A stretch of DNA of 64,000 bases from Prosapia bicincta (Eukaryota; Arthropoda; Insecta; Hemiptera; Cercopidae). A model generated the notes under the pieces. That model saw only the letters and a list, made by a program, of their open reading frames with translations. It was not told where the DNA came from and did no database searches. Position numbers and translations under genes: made by a program. The stretch is taken from contig JBAIZL010000002.1 in the NCBI GenBank assembly GCA_036971475.1, positions 53,275,729 to 53,339,728 on the forward strand, written 5' to 3'. Shown here piece by piece: positions 1 to 14,649 of this stretch (position 1 is the first letter of the stretch; each line of letters opens with the position of its first letter).

Positions 1-1141
1 ACAAGGGCAATGAGAGTAAGTGTGTTTGTATGTGAGAGGGGCAGCTTAATCCTCTGGGATGCTTCCGACTCTGAATGGAGTACAGATGACCTCGGGGTTC
101 AAAATAAGAATAAAACTGAAAAGAAACAAATTGGTCAAAACAAAGCGACAGAAAAATAATTGCTTAGAATATTTTTGAATTTTTTAAATGTTTAACTCCT
201 TTTGCAGTTGTAAGTTTAAATGGTTCATTTTATGCGATACCAAAGCACTACTATAGATATTTCGAATTGTGCTATGATGTGACACTACAACTATCTCTTA
301 GTTTATGCCTGTGCTATATTATAAATCAAATGTTAATATTTCGAAGAATTTTGATATATTTGTATAATAAAAATTATTTTTTTAATTACTCAGACTAAAG
401 TAGAATTACTTAATTTTTTTATAAATGCAGGTAATTTTTAATTAATTTTTTACTTAGGTTACTTTGTTTTGTCTTTGTGTTTTTAATAACATATTGTTAA
501 ATTCAATTTTTATAATAAAATAACATGTTTATCAACAGAAAAATAAAGGATGAGGTCCTATTTATATAGTAGAAAAAAAAACATTTTTAATATAAGAACA
601 AATACAAAAGGTAGTGCTTTAGGTGGAAGTAGGTTTGTTAAAGCTGTTGGTAATACTGTGTAAACTCACAAGAAAACGCGGATTTATTAAATGCATTCGC
701 GTTTAAAGGCTACCTGTTGAAACATAATTACGTAAGCAGTAGCTTTTGCGTATAAAATATTAAACGCATTTAACTTTACAATTTAATACGCTTAAAATCC
801 CTGAATTACTTTCTGATACAAAAGATCGGACGAATAAAGTATAACTTATGTTGAAATTAATTATTTCTACCAAAATACGATTTGAAATCATCGTTGCTAT
901 TTAAACAACAAGCGAAACATTTGTCGGTGACATATCTAAGACGATAACAAGGACAATAAAAGCAATCTTTTGACACTTTTTACTATTTTTTCTTAGATTT
1001 CAAAATATTTTTGCACAGAAAAATAATAATAACATTTACAAAATAAATTCCAATAGTAATAAAACCAAAAACTGGAATTATAATAATTAAAAGAACAGGT
1101 AATCCTAAGTATTAGGTTAAATTTTATACCTTTAGTAGGAG
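1..1141. other. AT-rich intergenic or intronic sequence
   Basis: No reading frame here looks protein coding: the short frames are low-complexity and rich in F, Y, K and N, as expected of AT-rich DNA. The first 110 bases are less AT-rich than the rest, but no exon could be defined in them. A short hairpin lies at 674-704. Confidence 0.6.
674..704. repeat. Short hairpin with 7-bp arms
   Basis: AAACGCG at 674-680 is answered by CGCGTTT at 698-704, with a 17-base AT-rich loop. The CG-containing arms stand out from the surroundings. No function is assigned. Confidence 0.4.
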
Positions 1142-1176
1142 TTACCCCGGCAGAGGTTGCGTGAAAAATAAAACGT

Positions 1177-1195
1177 GAGGGGTCGCACACGGTGG
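1177..1195 (+). repeat. Subterminal 19-bp direct repeat, copy 1
   Basis: GAGGGGTCGCACACGGTGG lies 15 bases inside the left terminal repeat of the piggyBac-like element. The same 19 bp, with one change (A to G), recurs in the same orientation at 2101-2119. Subterminal repeats in such transposons often serve as transposase binding sites; that role is inferred here. Confidence 0.5.
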
Positions 1196-1669
1196 ATTCG
1201 ACCAGATCATTTTAATAATACGAAAAAAAATCCTGAACAATATTTTAATTTAAAAATACATACATCATAATTAAGTACAATGTATTTACTCAACTTCTAT
1301 TGGCTTTAATTGTGACAATAATGTATTAATTAATTTTAAATAATATTTTAAGATTCAAAAAATTTATTTTTTGAAAAAAATACAACACTTTAGATAAGTT
1401 GTAATAACATAAGGATTCCTTTACAAATACTTATGTTTAATAATAAATTCTGAAAGAAAACTAATTTCCGAATAAGAAAATGTAATGGATGTTTACAATA
1501 ACTGTAAAGTAAAAGAAACAATTTCGAATCAAAATGTGTTGAAAGTTTAGGTAAATTTATCATAATATCCCAATTATAGTGATGAAATGAAACTCTAAAC
1601 ATTTATAATTTTAAACAAAAATGACATACAATATGTCTAAGCACCTGAGGGTTATAGCAATGAAATTCC

Positions 1670-2020
1670 TTACAGTTCCTCATCCGATTGATGCCCTTGC
1701 GTGGCGCAGTCTTGACAAGAAGGTACAGTGTGTTCCCTGCAGATCAATGTACAACAGCTGTTGCACCGAGTTTTTTATTTCCAGTTTTGTCTCTAGTTGC
1801 ATAGACCACATCGTCCTTCACGTGCATCTTCTCCAATATATCGCCCCTTCAGCTGTAGGTCCAGCATCTCTTGTTTCTCAATGTTTCTTTTCACGAAAAA
1901 GTTATCTTCTAACACTACCAGGATCTTCAATCCTTTCTTCCTCACGCCTTTCTTTCCTTTCCACTCTAACAGTCGGGCAAGTCTTTTGTCCTCTCCATGA
2001 TTCATATTGCGTAGTAACAC
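1670..2020 (-). pseudogene. piggyBac-like transposase C-terminal remnant
   Basis: Reading the minus strand from 2020, an open, lysine-rich stretch runs to a cysteine pair (GRCGLC, about 1800-1815). The frame then breaks at a stop. It resumes in another frame at about 1770 with KTRCNSCCTLIC, then EH, then SCQDC, and ends at a stop codon at 1670-1672. The spacing C-x2-C, C-x2-C, (L/I)C-x2-H, C-x2-C fits the zinc-binding cysteine-rich domain at the C terminus of piggyBac transposases. The catalytic aspartate region is missing and at least one frameshift is present, so no active enzyme is expected. Assignment rests on the cysteine pattern plus the TTAA-flanked terminal repeats. The plus-strand frame over the same stretch (1621-2025) looks like an antisense shadow. 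Confidence 0.55.
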
Positions 2021-2100
2021 AATAAATATAACACATAACGCACTAAACGATCAATAACACAAAAGTGAAATTAAAAATTATGTCACATTTCGGCACATGC

Positions 2101-2119
2101 GAGGGGTCGCGCACGGTGG
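2101..2119 (+). repeat. Subterminal 19-bp direct repeat, copy 2
   Basis: This matches the motif at 1177-1195 in 18 of 19 positions. Both copies are direct rather than inverted, unlike the element's outer ends. A shorter reverse-complement relative, the core CGACCCCTCGCA, occurs at 9594-9605. Confidence 0.5.
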
Positions 2120-2321
2120 TTTCCACACTGTCTTTTCTTTAGGCTGCTACACTAAGACACTCGTTGGTCATAGCGAAAATACAAACACAGCATTCGATAG
2201 TGGACGAGTCTATTTGAAGGTACTGAGGGGGTGGAAGCATACAAAAATTGGCCGTTCGAGATATTAAGAAAATTGTGAAGGCCCGGTGGAAAAGACCGTG
2301 ACGCGACCTCTGCCGGGTTAA

Positions 2322-3329
2322 ATACCATTACACCTAATATGGTATTATTTTAGAGAGTTATTATTCATTGTAAAGCTGAATTATTTTCCTACGCCACGGA
2401 ATCTTTCACACTTCACTGCATAACAGTATTAGAAATTTACGACCTATACGTGTCTTTTGAATTCACAGATGGAAGCTATTTACATTATGTCGATACGTCT
2501 TAAAATATTTATTTGTTAACTTTCTTGTATACTTTTCATTCGATCAATCACAAAAATCACACAAGAACACCGAATTTCTTTTACTATTTAAATATGTACT
2601 TTGTTCAGTTTTAGTATTATTAAGTGTCATAAGTGAAAAATTTGTTGAATATAAATACTTAATTTTGTAGAAACCAACAGATTTCAATGGAACAGCAGTA
2701 TTAGACAGTAAAAAAGATATTACTAAACAAGTCACCAATGGAGTTCTATGAATAGAACAAGATTATATTCCGAAGTTTATGGAAGAATGACGTCGACGAA
2801 TCTAAAATCAAAGAGAACTAAAATTCAGAGGACTATGAGAACAGAGAAGAATGGAAGAAATGGTTGAAAGAAGACAGAATGAGCGGTATGTATTTTGTTT
2901 TAAACATTGTGTAATTATTAGGCTATACATATTGAATTGAAATTATTTAACAGTTAGATTTCAAAAGAGCTGTTAGTCTATATCAAATAACTGTCTGTTG
3001 GGAGAATCGATTAAAGCTCAGTCTAAGTGTCCTATGCAAGACCATCGAATGGTTTGTCGGAGTCCGGAGAAATTTTTATTCGTGACGGCGAAAGCTCCGT
3101 GTGGTCTTTTAAGAATATGATACAAAAATATAAAACATATTTCCTTAAATCCAAAATATAGTAGGCCTACATGTATTATATTTTACAAAGTTTTTTATAG
3201 ACTTATTCAGTATTTTAATTGTCACATTTTTAAAGTGCTGTATTTTATACAGCGTTTATTTCAATAATTAATTAACTACTCAAACAAAATATTTATTTGA
3301 TAAACACGTTTTTAGTTTCAGTTCCGCCC
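2322..3329. other. Non-coding sequence, no recognisable gene
   Basis: Directly after the piggyBac-like element is a small palindrome, ATACCAT...ATGGTAT (2321-2344). A short, less AT-rich patch at about 3000-3110 could be an old repeat fragment. No coding potential is supported. Confidence 0.5.
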
Positions 3330-3468
<139 letters not shown>

Positions 3469-3689
3469 CCAGATATATATTTTGTATACACTTCTTATAA
3501 TCTACCCATGCTGTTTTTGAAGAAATTTTAAATAAATATCCCTAGTTATTTTTTATTTGGTGTTTTAATGGATTAAAAACAACTTTCTTATTAGGCGAAT
3601 TAAAATTTATATGTAGTAAGATCATGTCCATAGCCAGATGTTGGTAATTTATGTTATCTTCCACGGCTAACGTTAGAGACTCATCTAGC

Positions 3690-3915
3690 CTAACAGTATC
3701 TAGCTTATTTTTAACCTAACATAAGATAAGATCCTAACCTAACCTGACCAAAATTAATCTAACATAACTTTACTTCACCTAACCTAACATTATCTAACCT
3801 TACTTGATATAAAATAACATAACGTAACCTAAACTAACCTAAGTAAAGCTAGCCTAACTTGAACTAACCTCACAGGACCCAACATCTATCATAACCTATC
3901 CTGACCTGACTTAAC
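3690..3915 (+). repeat. Degenerate CCTAA-type repeat
   Basis: CCTAACCTAACCT and many one-base variants (CCTAACA, TCTAACC, CCTAAAC, CCTGACC) recur through about 220 bp. Read on the minus strand these are TTAGG-like units, the telomeric repeat of most insects. The units are irregular and the tract lies inside ordinary sequence, so this is an interstitial, decayed array or a simple-sequence expansion, not a telomere. Confidence 0.65.
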
Positions 3916-4956
3916 AATAGTTTCTTATTTTATATTTACTTAAACCTTTTTATCTCTACTAATACAAAATAACTTGAATACTGTTTATATCTCTGTTATA
4001 ACTTGTAAATCAAGTAAAACATATTTAGTTGTGGTCCTAAATATCATTTTAACATAAATGAAATGAATTTTCCTTTTTATTTAGTGGCTAATGAAGTAAG
4101 CAATAAATAAAATAACGGTAAACATTTGGTTAGAAACATTTTAGTATTAGACAGCTGGCGATATACTCTCTAAGCTAGTACATTAAAAAGTAGGCTATTA
4201 CAAAACTCGACAATTATTCTTAACTAAAGCTCTTTCCTCTAAATGGGAAAAGATTGTAAGGGTATAAAAGCTAACAACCTCTCTATGTTTACTTAGTGCT
4301 TGAAAAGCAGTTCAGTATCTAACGTTTTCAATATTTCTTTACTTTAATATAAAAAGACTTTTTTATTTAATTATTCAGATTTGAAATGAGAATAAATTTA
4401 ACATTACGAAATACATTTATTCTTCGATTGAAATGTTTTACAACAATAATACTATATATTGCATAAGTACCAATTCGTATTATTGAACAATACTTTCACA
4501 TTACTATATATGTATATTTTAACTTTAACATTGTTTTTCCAATTTAAATTTTCCATTAAGTAGTTCTTGAACGACAAAAAATATTTATTACTATTAATTA
4601 TAGAACAATAAATGTATCTATTATTTTGTGATGTATATTAATATTGCTATGAAGATTTTACAAACTTGTCAATGAAAAATTTAAAACTAATAAAAATGAA
4701 GAAGTTATAGTAATTATTCAATTTTATGTAGAAACTAGTGCAGACGTTAATTATAATTAATTATCATAGGTAGTTTTCTAAGACAAGATTATTTTATAGC
4801 ATGTAATGTACATAGAACACTAAAACATTAGCTTATATTAGTACTGTACCTTAATAAATAGTATTTGAATTAGTGTTAATATTATTTTTCTGCCTGTTAT
4901 AAATAATAAGTTACCTAATAATAAACATAAGTTACCTTTTTACAAATGGTACTTCA

Positions 4957-4959
<3 letters not shown>
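3916..4959. other. AT-rich non-coding sequence
   Basis: No reading frame, repeat or element ends could be identified in this stretch. Confidence 0.5.

Positions 4960-5053
<94 letters not shown>
4960..5053. repeat. Compound (AT)n(GT)n microsatellite
   Basis: About 48 bases of AT repeat switch at about 5009 to 45 bases of GT repeat. The left arm of the fold-back element starts immediately at its right edge. Confidence 0.95.
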
Positions 5054-5055
<2 letters not shown>

Positions 5056-5276
5056 GAATAGTTATTATCTGGAGTACGTCCGTTCATCCTGCAGTGCATA
5101 AAATCGCAGTTCCGACGTTTCGCTAGAATCAATTTGAAATTCTAATTGATTCTAGAAATTGACTCTAGCTATTTGATTTGAAATTCTAGCAATTTGATGA
5201 TTCTAGCGAAACGTCGGAACTGTGATTTTATGCACTGGAGCATGAACGGATGTACTCCATATAATAACTGTTCATC
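5053..5276. mobile_element. Fold-back (MITE-like) element, copy 1
   Basis: Seen: the left arm, 5053-5131, is mirrored by the right arm, 5198-5276, with few mismatches over about 78 bp. Matching blocks include GTTATTAT, GGAGTAC, TCCGTTCAT, AGTGCATAAAATC and CCGACGTTTCGCTAGAATC. The 66-base centre carries smaller related repeats (TTGAAATTCTA occurs twice). There is no coding capacity. A diverged relative with the same arms lies at 16,441-16,668, so this is a dispersed family and not a chance palindrome. Both copies abut (AT)n tracts. The element is non-autonomous and its mobilising family is not known from the window. The arm core CGAAACGTCGG also resembles sequence common in Penelope-like element ends, an alternative origin. 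Confidence 0.7.
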
Positions 5277-5325
5277 ATATTTTTCCATCCGTGAAGGAAT
5301 ACGTAATACGTATCAGCATATATAT

Positions 5326-5526
5326 AAAGAACTAAGTCAAAATACAAATACAAGAATTATAATTGAATTTACAATATTTATAACCTTAGAGGGTTGTATT
5401 TTGTGCGAATTAGAGGTGAATGTATTTTTTGAGGTTAAGTTCAATATTTGTTTATTTTTATAATTTGTTTACATGAATTGTAAATTCAATTATAATTCTT
5501 GTATTTGTATTTTGACTTAGTTCTTT
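5326..5526. repeat. Perfect 50-bp inverted repeat
   Basis: The 50 bases at 5326-5375 (starting AAAGAACTAAGTC) are matched base for base by the reverse complement at 5477-5526, across a 101-base spacer. The perfect match, against the mismatched fold-back just upstream, suggests a recent or gene-converted duplication. Both arms are flanked by AT-rich tracts. It could be a separate short fold-back element. Confidence 0.85.
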
Positions 5527-5550
5527 AATAATACACAAGAATACATATTG

Positions 5551-5552
<2 letters not shown>

Positions 5553-5594
<42 letters not shown>
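5553..5594. repeat. (AT)n microsatellite
   Basis: Uninterrupted AT dinucleotide tract of about 42 bases, 26 bases downstream of the perfect inverted repeat. Confidence 0.95.
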
Positions 5595-7780
<2,186 letters not shown>

Positions 7781-7967
7781 GTTTATGAAACGCTTCAGCT
7801 AATTTCTAAATTAATAAGAATCTCAGTTATATTAAAAAAATTATTACTTCCACAAAATTTAAATTTTAAATACATCAACCTTTTATAACACTTAAATAAT
7901 TGTTACTCTAATTTAATGATATAGTATATTTATTAAAGAATAATTTACACTCAGGAAAACTAATTGT

Positions 7968-7970
<3 letters not shown>

Positions 7971-8013
<43 letters not shown>
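7971..8013. repeat. (AT)n microsatellite
   Basis: Uninterrupted AT tract of about 43 bases. Confidence 0.95.
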
Positions 8014-8017
<4 letters not shown>

Positions 8018-8295
8018 GTATCTAAAATAATATTTAAGTATGAAATATATTGAATTTTGTACTTATTTGAAAATATAATATGCTATAAAAAAGTAATTAT
8101 GCATGAAATGAAATAATTTAAAACGTATTTTGATATATGTTTATTAGTAAAGTATTAATTGTTTAATACTATGTATGATTGAAAAGAAACTGGAATAAGA
8201 AATGTTAAAGTCTTCATCAAAATAATACAGACCCTTGTGAAAAATTAAATGCTTTGTTCCTTAAGAGAAAGATATATTTTATTTTAGTTTCATTT

Positions 8296-9111
8296 TCCTA
8301 TGCATATAAAAATGAATGTTTGTATGTATGTATGCACCTTATGCATTAATAAACCACTGAACAGATGGTAATGAAATTTATAGGAATTGTTAAAAATATG
8401 TCCAGGATGGATCGAGTGAAGTTACGTGCAGATCCATCAACAGAGTTCTGCCCCAGAGGCTTAGGAAGGTACAAAAACCGATGTATGAATGTATTTATGG
8501 AATCCAAAATGAGTTATTTTAATTTGGACGGATTGTTTAACAAAATCGCAGAATAGTTCGTGTGAGGTTTGGTGCAAATCTATCCACAGGAACATGTCCC
8601 AGAGGCTAAGGGTGGTTCATTGTACAGTCTTCCCTAAGTGTAATGTTACATTTTACACAGCACAATACCAGCGTTACTAATCCGAAATAACAATTTTTTT
8701 AAACATTTATTTTTTAAATGCCAAAATACCATGAAATATGATTTTATATCTTATCTTATTCTAAAACATTTCATTGAATCCATTCCAAATTTTGGTTGCT
8801 AAACCACTCAACAAATTTAAAATATTTGAACTTAATGTTTCAAATTCATTCAGTATGTGGCCTGCCCAGGCGTTGGAAAACCTTCTGAATTATTTGTGTG
8901 CGCACCAAAGAGAAAAACAAAACGATATTGTATATCAGAATGCATTTCAATAAATAACATTCAATCAAGAACTTTTATTGTCACACTTTTCTCGATTGCT
9001 TACAATAAGTTCTGCTATTATTATGTTAATAAAATACTAAATTAAGTTAGCTAATATTAACACGCTATTCATTTACGTTTAGGCGGTACGATGTTTGCCG
9101 GGCCAGCTAGT
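8296..9111 (+). mobile_element. Deletion-derived Helitron, 816 bp
   Basis: Seen: the left end begins TCCTATGCATATAAAAATG and runs into TGTATGTATG repeats. The right end reads TTTGCCGGGCCAGCTAGT, with CTAGT at 9107-9111. No terminal inverted repeats or target duplication are present; T precedes and A follows. Known: Helitrons start with TC and end with CTRR(T). Arthropod copies commonly start with a TATATATAAAAATGAAT-like run and end in GCCGGGTCAGCTAGT-like sequence. Inside is the last part of a Helitron helicase (8842-8953), so this copy derives from an autonomous element that lost the Rep domain and most of the helicase. A related segment occurs twice near the 5' end (about 8360-8470 and 8540-8610, sharing GCAGATCCATC / GCAAATCTATCC and CCCAGAGGCT), an internal duplication. 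Confidence 0.8.
8842..8953 (+). pseudogene. Helitron helicase C-terminal remnant
   Basis: Starting at 8851 the frame reads QYVACPGVGKPSELFVCAP, then a basic stretch. This corresponds to the end of the PIF1-family helicase of Helitron Rep/Hel proteins, where a Y-V-A-x-S-R-V-G-x-P segment (helicase motif VI) is followed by L-F-x-x-A-P and a K-T-K-N-x-V-Y tail. A +1 shift near 8920 moves the tail into another frame, where NDIVYQNAFQ is followed by TAA at 8951-8953. The motif VI arginine is replaced (S-R has become P-G), and nothing upstream encodes the Walker motifs. It is therefore a dead fragment. The surrounding Helitron ends support the assignment. Confidence 0.75.
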
Positions 9112-11693
<2,582 letters not shown>

Positions 11694-11717
11694 AACACAC
11701 ACACACACACACACACG

Positions 11718-11815
<98 letters not shown>

Positions 11816-11820
11816 TACAC
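11694..11820. repeat. (CA)n microsatellite
   Basis: About 117 bases of CA repeat with one GA interruption near 11,717, ending in ACATACATACAC. It abuts the left direct repeat of the LTR-element region. Confidence 0.97.
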
Positions 11821-12150
11821 TGAGACGCCCAAATCTGTTTCAATGGCAGATAAAAATATTTTGTGTATTTAATACAAAGTCTTTAAAATATTATTTTAAA
11901 TATTTTAAAATTAATCAGCTGGAAGTGCGGTGACGTACAAAGCCAGTCTGGTTATCTGCTTCAGTAATCTCTTTTATCATTTAGATAAAAATTAAATAAT
12001 AAATGAAAATTCATTATGAAAAGCTACCAGGTTTTAAGAAAATATAAAACTATCAGAGGCTGAATAATGCAAAATATTATTTATTAACAAACTTCTGACA
12101 TAATTTTAAATAATAATGTTTTTCTAGATTGCCCCAAAAATTATGAAAGT
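11821..12150 (+). repeat. Left direct repeat, candidate 5' LTR
   Basis: This pairs with 15,914-16,333 in the same orientation. Shared blocks include CCAAATCTGT, AAATATTATTT, AATCAGCT(G/A)GAAGT, TCTG(G/A)TTATCTGC, CAGTAA, AGGCTGAATA and CTAGATTGCCC. The copies have diverged, and the right one carries an extra stretch of about 90 bases. Clear TG...CA termini and a primer-binding site were not found, so LTR identity is inferred from position around the gag-pol remnants. Confidence 0.5.
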
Positions 12151-12359
12151 GCCCGTGCCGATAAAATGTAACTAGCAAACGGAGTGGCGTAAAACTACGA
12201 TTCTAATCTGTAATAAAATATAAAAATAAATGAGTTTATAGAGGGATATGCCAATGCAGTTATACAAAAAGTAAATGCGTAGAAGTAATAAAAAAATAGG
12301 TGAAAAGGGTACTGTTATGCAAATTTGTATGCCAAGGGTTGTTGATCACTTTCCTACAA

Positions 12360-12800
12360 AAAGATAGAATTTGGGAAAATGAAAAAGATGACGCAATGAA
12401 TTTTCTCAATGAGATCAAGAAGCTTTTTGAGCAAATTAATACCACAACTGACAAGACGACCAAGTTAAAAGTCATTGAGAAATACCTAAAAGAGCTGCAG
12501 ATGCATGTTGGAAAGCGATAAAAAAAGGAACAGAAACCTATGAGGAATTTAAGGATGAATTTGTAAAGCTCCTTTGTAGCTTTTATCAACAAGAACGGGT
12601 TAGGTGACAGATAAACCAGTGGCGCTACTATCCTAATGGGCCTTTTAATGCGGCAGAATACTTTTTCATGATGATAAACAGTGCCAAGAATTTAAAACCT
12701 ATTATCCCGGAACAACTCCTAATCTTCATGATCAGCAGATATTTCGGTAGTAATGTGCAGTAGGAAACCCGACTAACAGTATTTAGAAGGTCATTACATT
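12360..12800 (+). pseudogene. Retrotransposon gag-like remnant
   Basis: One frame, ending at 12,521, is charged and helical-looking (EIKKLFEQINTTTDKTTKLK). After a frameshift a second frame reads YEEFKDEFVKLLCSFY, then after a stop WRYYPNGPFNAAEYFF (from 12,620) and NLKPIIPEQLLIFMISRYFG. This sequence of features is how insect LTR-retrotransposon Gag proteins read in the capsid region: W/Y-E-E-F-K-x2-F, a GRY-like turn, a Y-F segment, L-x-P, and I-S-x-Y/H-F/Y. At least one frameshift and two in-frame stops make it non-functional. A zinc-knuckle nucleocapsid motif was not seen. Confidence 0.55.
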
Positions 12801-13213
12801 ATTACAACAAATTGATAATGTTTTTGAAAATGAGGGAAAAGGTAACGAAAATGGTAACCACGATACTTCCAGGGGTCCACAAAGGGGTCATTTCCAACAC
12901 AAAACCTAACCGAACCAGCGATCCTTTGGTAATACCATAATGCAATCTAAGCCCAAGTATTCACAGAACACTAATCCTTCCCCAGCCACCTAGTGACCAA
13001 TATAAAAAAACTGGGAAGCATGATCTCTGGTAGATACAATATGAGTTGGCTACCCAGGCTCTAGATTCAGGATAATCATAAAAACAGGAATAGGCCGGCT
13101 TACCATCCTGACAAAGGAATAAGCCTGAGGGGACTCTCCATGGGTTTAAGGGAAGAATTTTTTTGAGGAGGAAGATGGCCTGGCCCAATAACATTAAATA
13201 GGCAGATAGAACC

Positions 13214-13555
13214 GGGCCCAGCTATTCAATGTTACATAAAGGGTCAAGAGATTACAGCTGAAATTGATACAGGAGCCCAGATGTCAGTGATTCAGACCAG
13301 CAAATATTTAGCCCTATAACAACAAGGAAACGATTTTTATGAACTGACAGTGGATAATGTTGATCTGGCCATGCCATGGCCATAGGGGAGTCCTTGAAAA
13401 AAGACAAACAACAGACAATTCTACCGGTGACATTGAATAGGGGGACCATTGATCTAGTATTTTTAGTTGTAGATAGCCTAAAGGCTCTTACTCGGAATGA
13501 ACGCCTTAAGGAAATTAAAGTCCCGAATAAACCTAGAACAAAGCAAGAAAAGTAA
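13214..13555 (+). pseudogene. Retropepsin-like protease remnant
   Basis: In one frame the sequence reads CYIKGQEITAEIDTGAQMSV, with the catalytic D-T-G-A at 13,266-13,277, the active-site signature of retroviral-type aspartic proteases. That frame stops at about 13,319. A different frame is open for 59 codons at 13,379-13,555, reading AIGESLKKDKQQTILPVTL and DLVFLVVDSL. This matches the second half of such proteases, where a strand-rich V/T-L segment and F-L-V-V-x-x-L precede the pol linker. The two halves are separated by a frameshift, so the enzyme is dead. The order after gag and before the pre-RT segment supports the identification. Confidence 0.65.
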
Positions 13556-14427
13556 ATAACATTGACCTACCACTAACTAATTTCGAAATTACATGTAGCA
13601 ACATAAGACCAGTACACCTACATTAGGTAGGGTCAAGTGAGTGTAGCGAGAACTCGGAGCTAAAACTGGAAGGACGAAAGGGCTTCACAAAGAGGTATAT
13701 GCAAGGGACCAAATAGGGGATTCGAGTGTATAGATAAAATTGAATATAGAAAGAAGAATCGAAAAAGTTACTAAAATTTTCAACGATAAAAATACTAGTG
13801 AAATACATAAACATAAATTCAAGAACAAACAAATATATTAAAGAATAAAAAAATAATCTCCTGTCCACAGGGCACGACCCTGTCAAAAGCGGGGAACAAG
13901 AGAAGAAATTAATAATTTATAAAATACTAACAGGCTAAGAGTCACGTGATTTTTAAAAAATATGATAAAAAGGTAAGATTTAGGGGAATTTATAATAGGA
14001 ACAGTGACATAAACAAGAGATACCAAGTGGGTTAAAGTGAAGTACCATTACGGCTGAAACTAATTAAAATTAAAAACTTTCAAAGAAACCAGTAGAGAAG
14101 TAAAGAGTATAATATGCGGGAGAAATAGTAAAAATAAATAAACTAATTGAAAAATGCCGAAAAACAATAGGGTAAACCTTAAAACAAAAAATATTTAATG
14201 CTAAAAGCAACAAATTGGCCGAAATAAAAAACTTGAAACAACCTAAGGTAAACAAGTATTTCGGAATCACTAAAATTTATAAACCTTAAATCAAAACAAA
14301 AATCAAGAATCAAAAGAAATTACAATAACAAAATTAATAAAGAATATGACATTAATAAGTAATAAGACATATACACAGTGGAGGAAAATAAAACGCCGTA
14401 AAAACAAAAAACAATAAAGCAAAGACA

Positions 14428-14649
14428 GTGGAAAATTATAGTAACGAACAAACTATATTAGGAGACAGAAATAAAAATTTATCAAATAAATTTGAAGATG
14501 TATTCAGCAAACGTATGGGTAAGGGACAACATTCCAACTTAGAAAACAGTAAAATAAAAATAGAATCCAATATCTTTAGGAAATGTGTTTTCAAAATTAA
14601 AAGCAACTCAGAAACAGCAACCAGAGCTGTAAAATATAATTCAGAGTAA
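14428..14649 (+). pseudogene. Retrotransposon pre-RT linker remnant
   Basis: A 73-codon frame includes NKFEDVFSKRMGKGQH (from 14,485). A y/F-x-D-V-F-S segment followed by a short glycine turn and an H-rich or E-rich strand is typical of the stretch just before reverse transcriptase in Ty3/gypsy-type polyproteins. The expected P-x-R/K-x-x-P-Y-P(V/L)P continuation is not recognisable, and no YxDD motif follows within 1.3 kb. The RT domain therefore appears deleted or decayed beyond recognition. The region 13,560-14,400 between protease and this segment is A-rich and frame-broken. Confidence 0.45.

Larger units (their letters stand above)
1146..2317 (-). mobile_element. Degenerate piggyBac-like DNA transposon
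   Basis: Seen: the left end reads CCCGGCAGAGGTTGCG (1146-1161) and the right end is its inverted copy (2302-2317) with one mismatch in 16. The right end is followed by TTAA (2318-2321). The left end is preceded by TTAC (1142-1145), one base from TTAA. Known: piggyBac-superfamily transposons insert at TTAA, duplicate it, and begin their terminal repeats with CCC. Between the ends, the minus strand carries a broken frame ending in a cysteine-rich segment of the kind found at the C terminus of piggyBac transposases. At 1,172 bp the element is too short for a full transposase of roughly 600 residues, so it is an internally deleted, inactive copy. A 19-bp motif occurs twice inside it. Confidence 0.7.

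Noticed and set aside
1..40. Possible splice donor GAGA|GTAAGTG at the window start
   Set aside because: There is too little sequence to the left to see an exon, and the reading frame around it is uninformative.
1621..2025. 134-codon plus-strand ORF
   Set aside because: It overlaps, on the opposite strand, the transposase remnant with the cysteine pattern and lies inside the piggyBac-like ends; it is an antisense shadow.
2770..2900. Possible LINE tail (reads as SEDYENREEWKKWLKED)
   Set aside because: It resembles the ends of some non-LTR retrotransposon proteins, but it is too short, with no RT motif or poly-A tail nearby.
5101..5235. Hammerhead ribozyme in the fold-back arms (CGAAACGTCGG)
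   Set aside because: The GAAAC part is present but no CUGANGA box is found at a suitable distance on the same strand.
12260..12592. 110-codon minus-strand ORF
   Set aside because: It is antisense to the gag-like remnant, which has better family features.
13623..14270. Minus-strand ORFs rich in F, L, Y and S
   Set aside because: They are products of A-rich plus-strand sequence within the retroelement remnant and show no family features.
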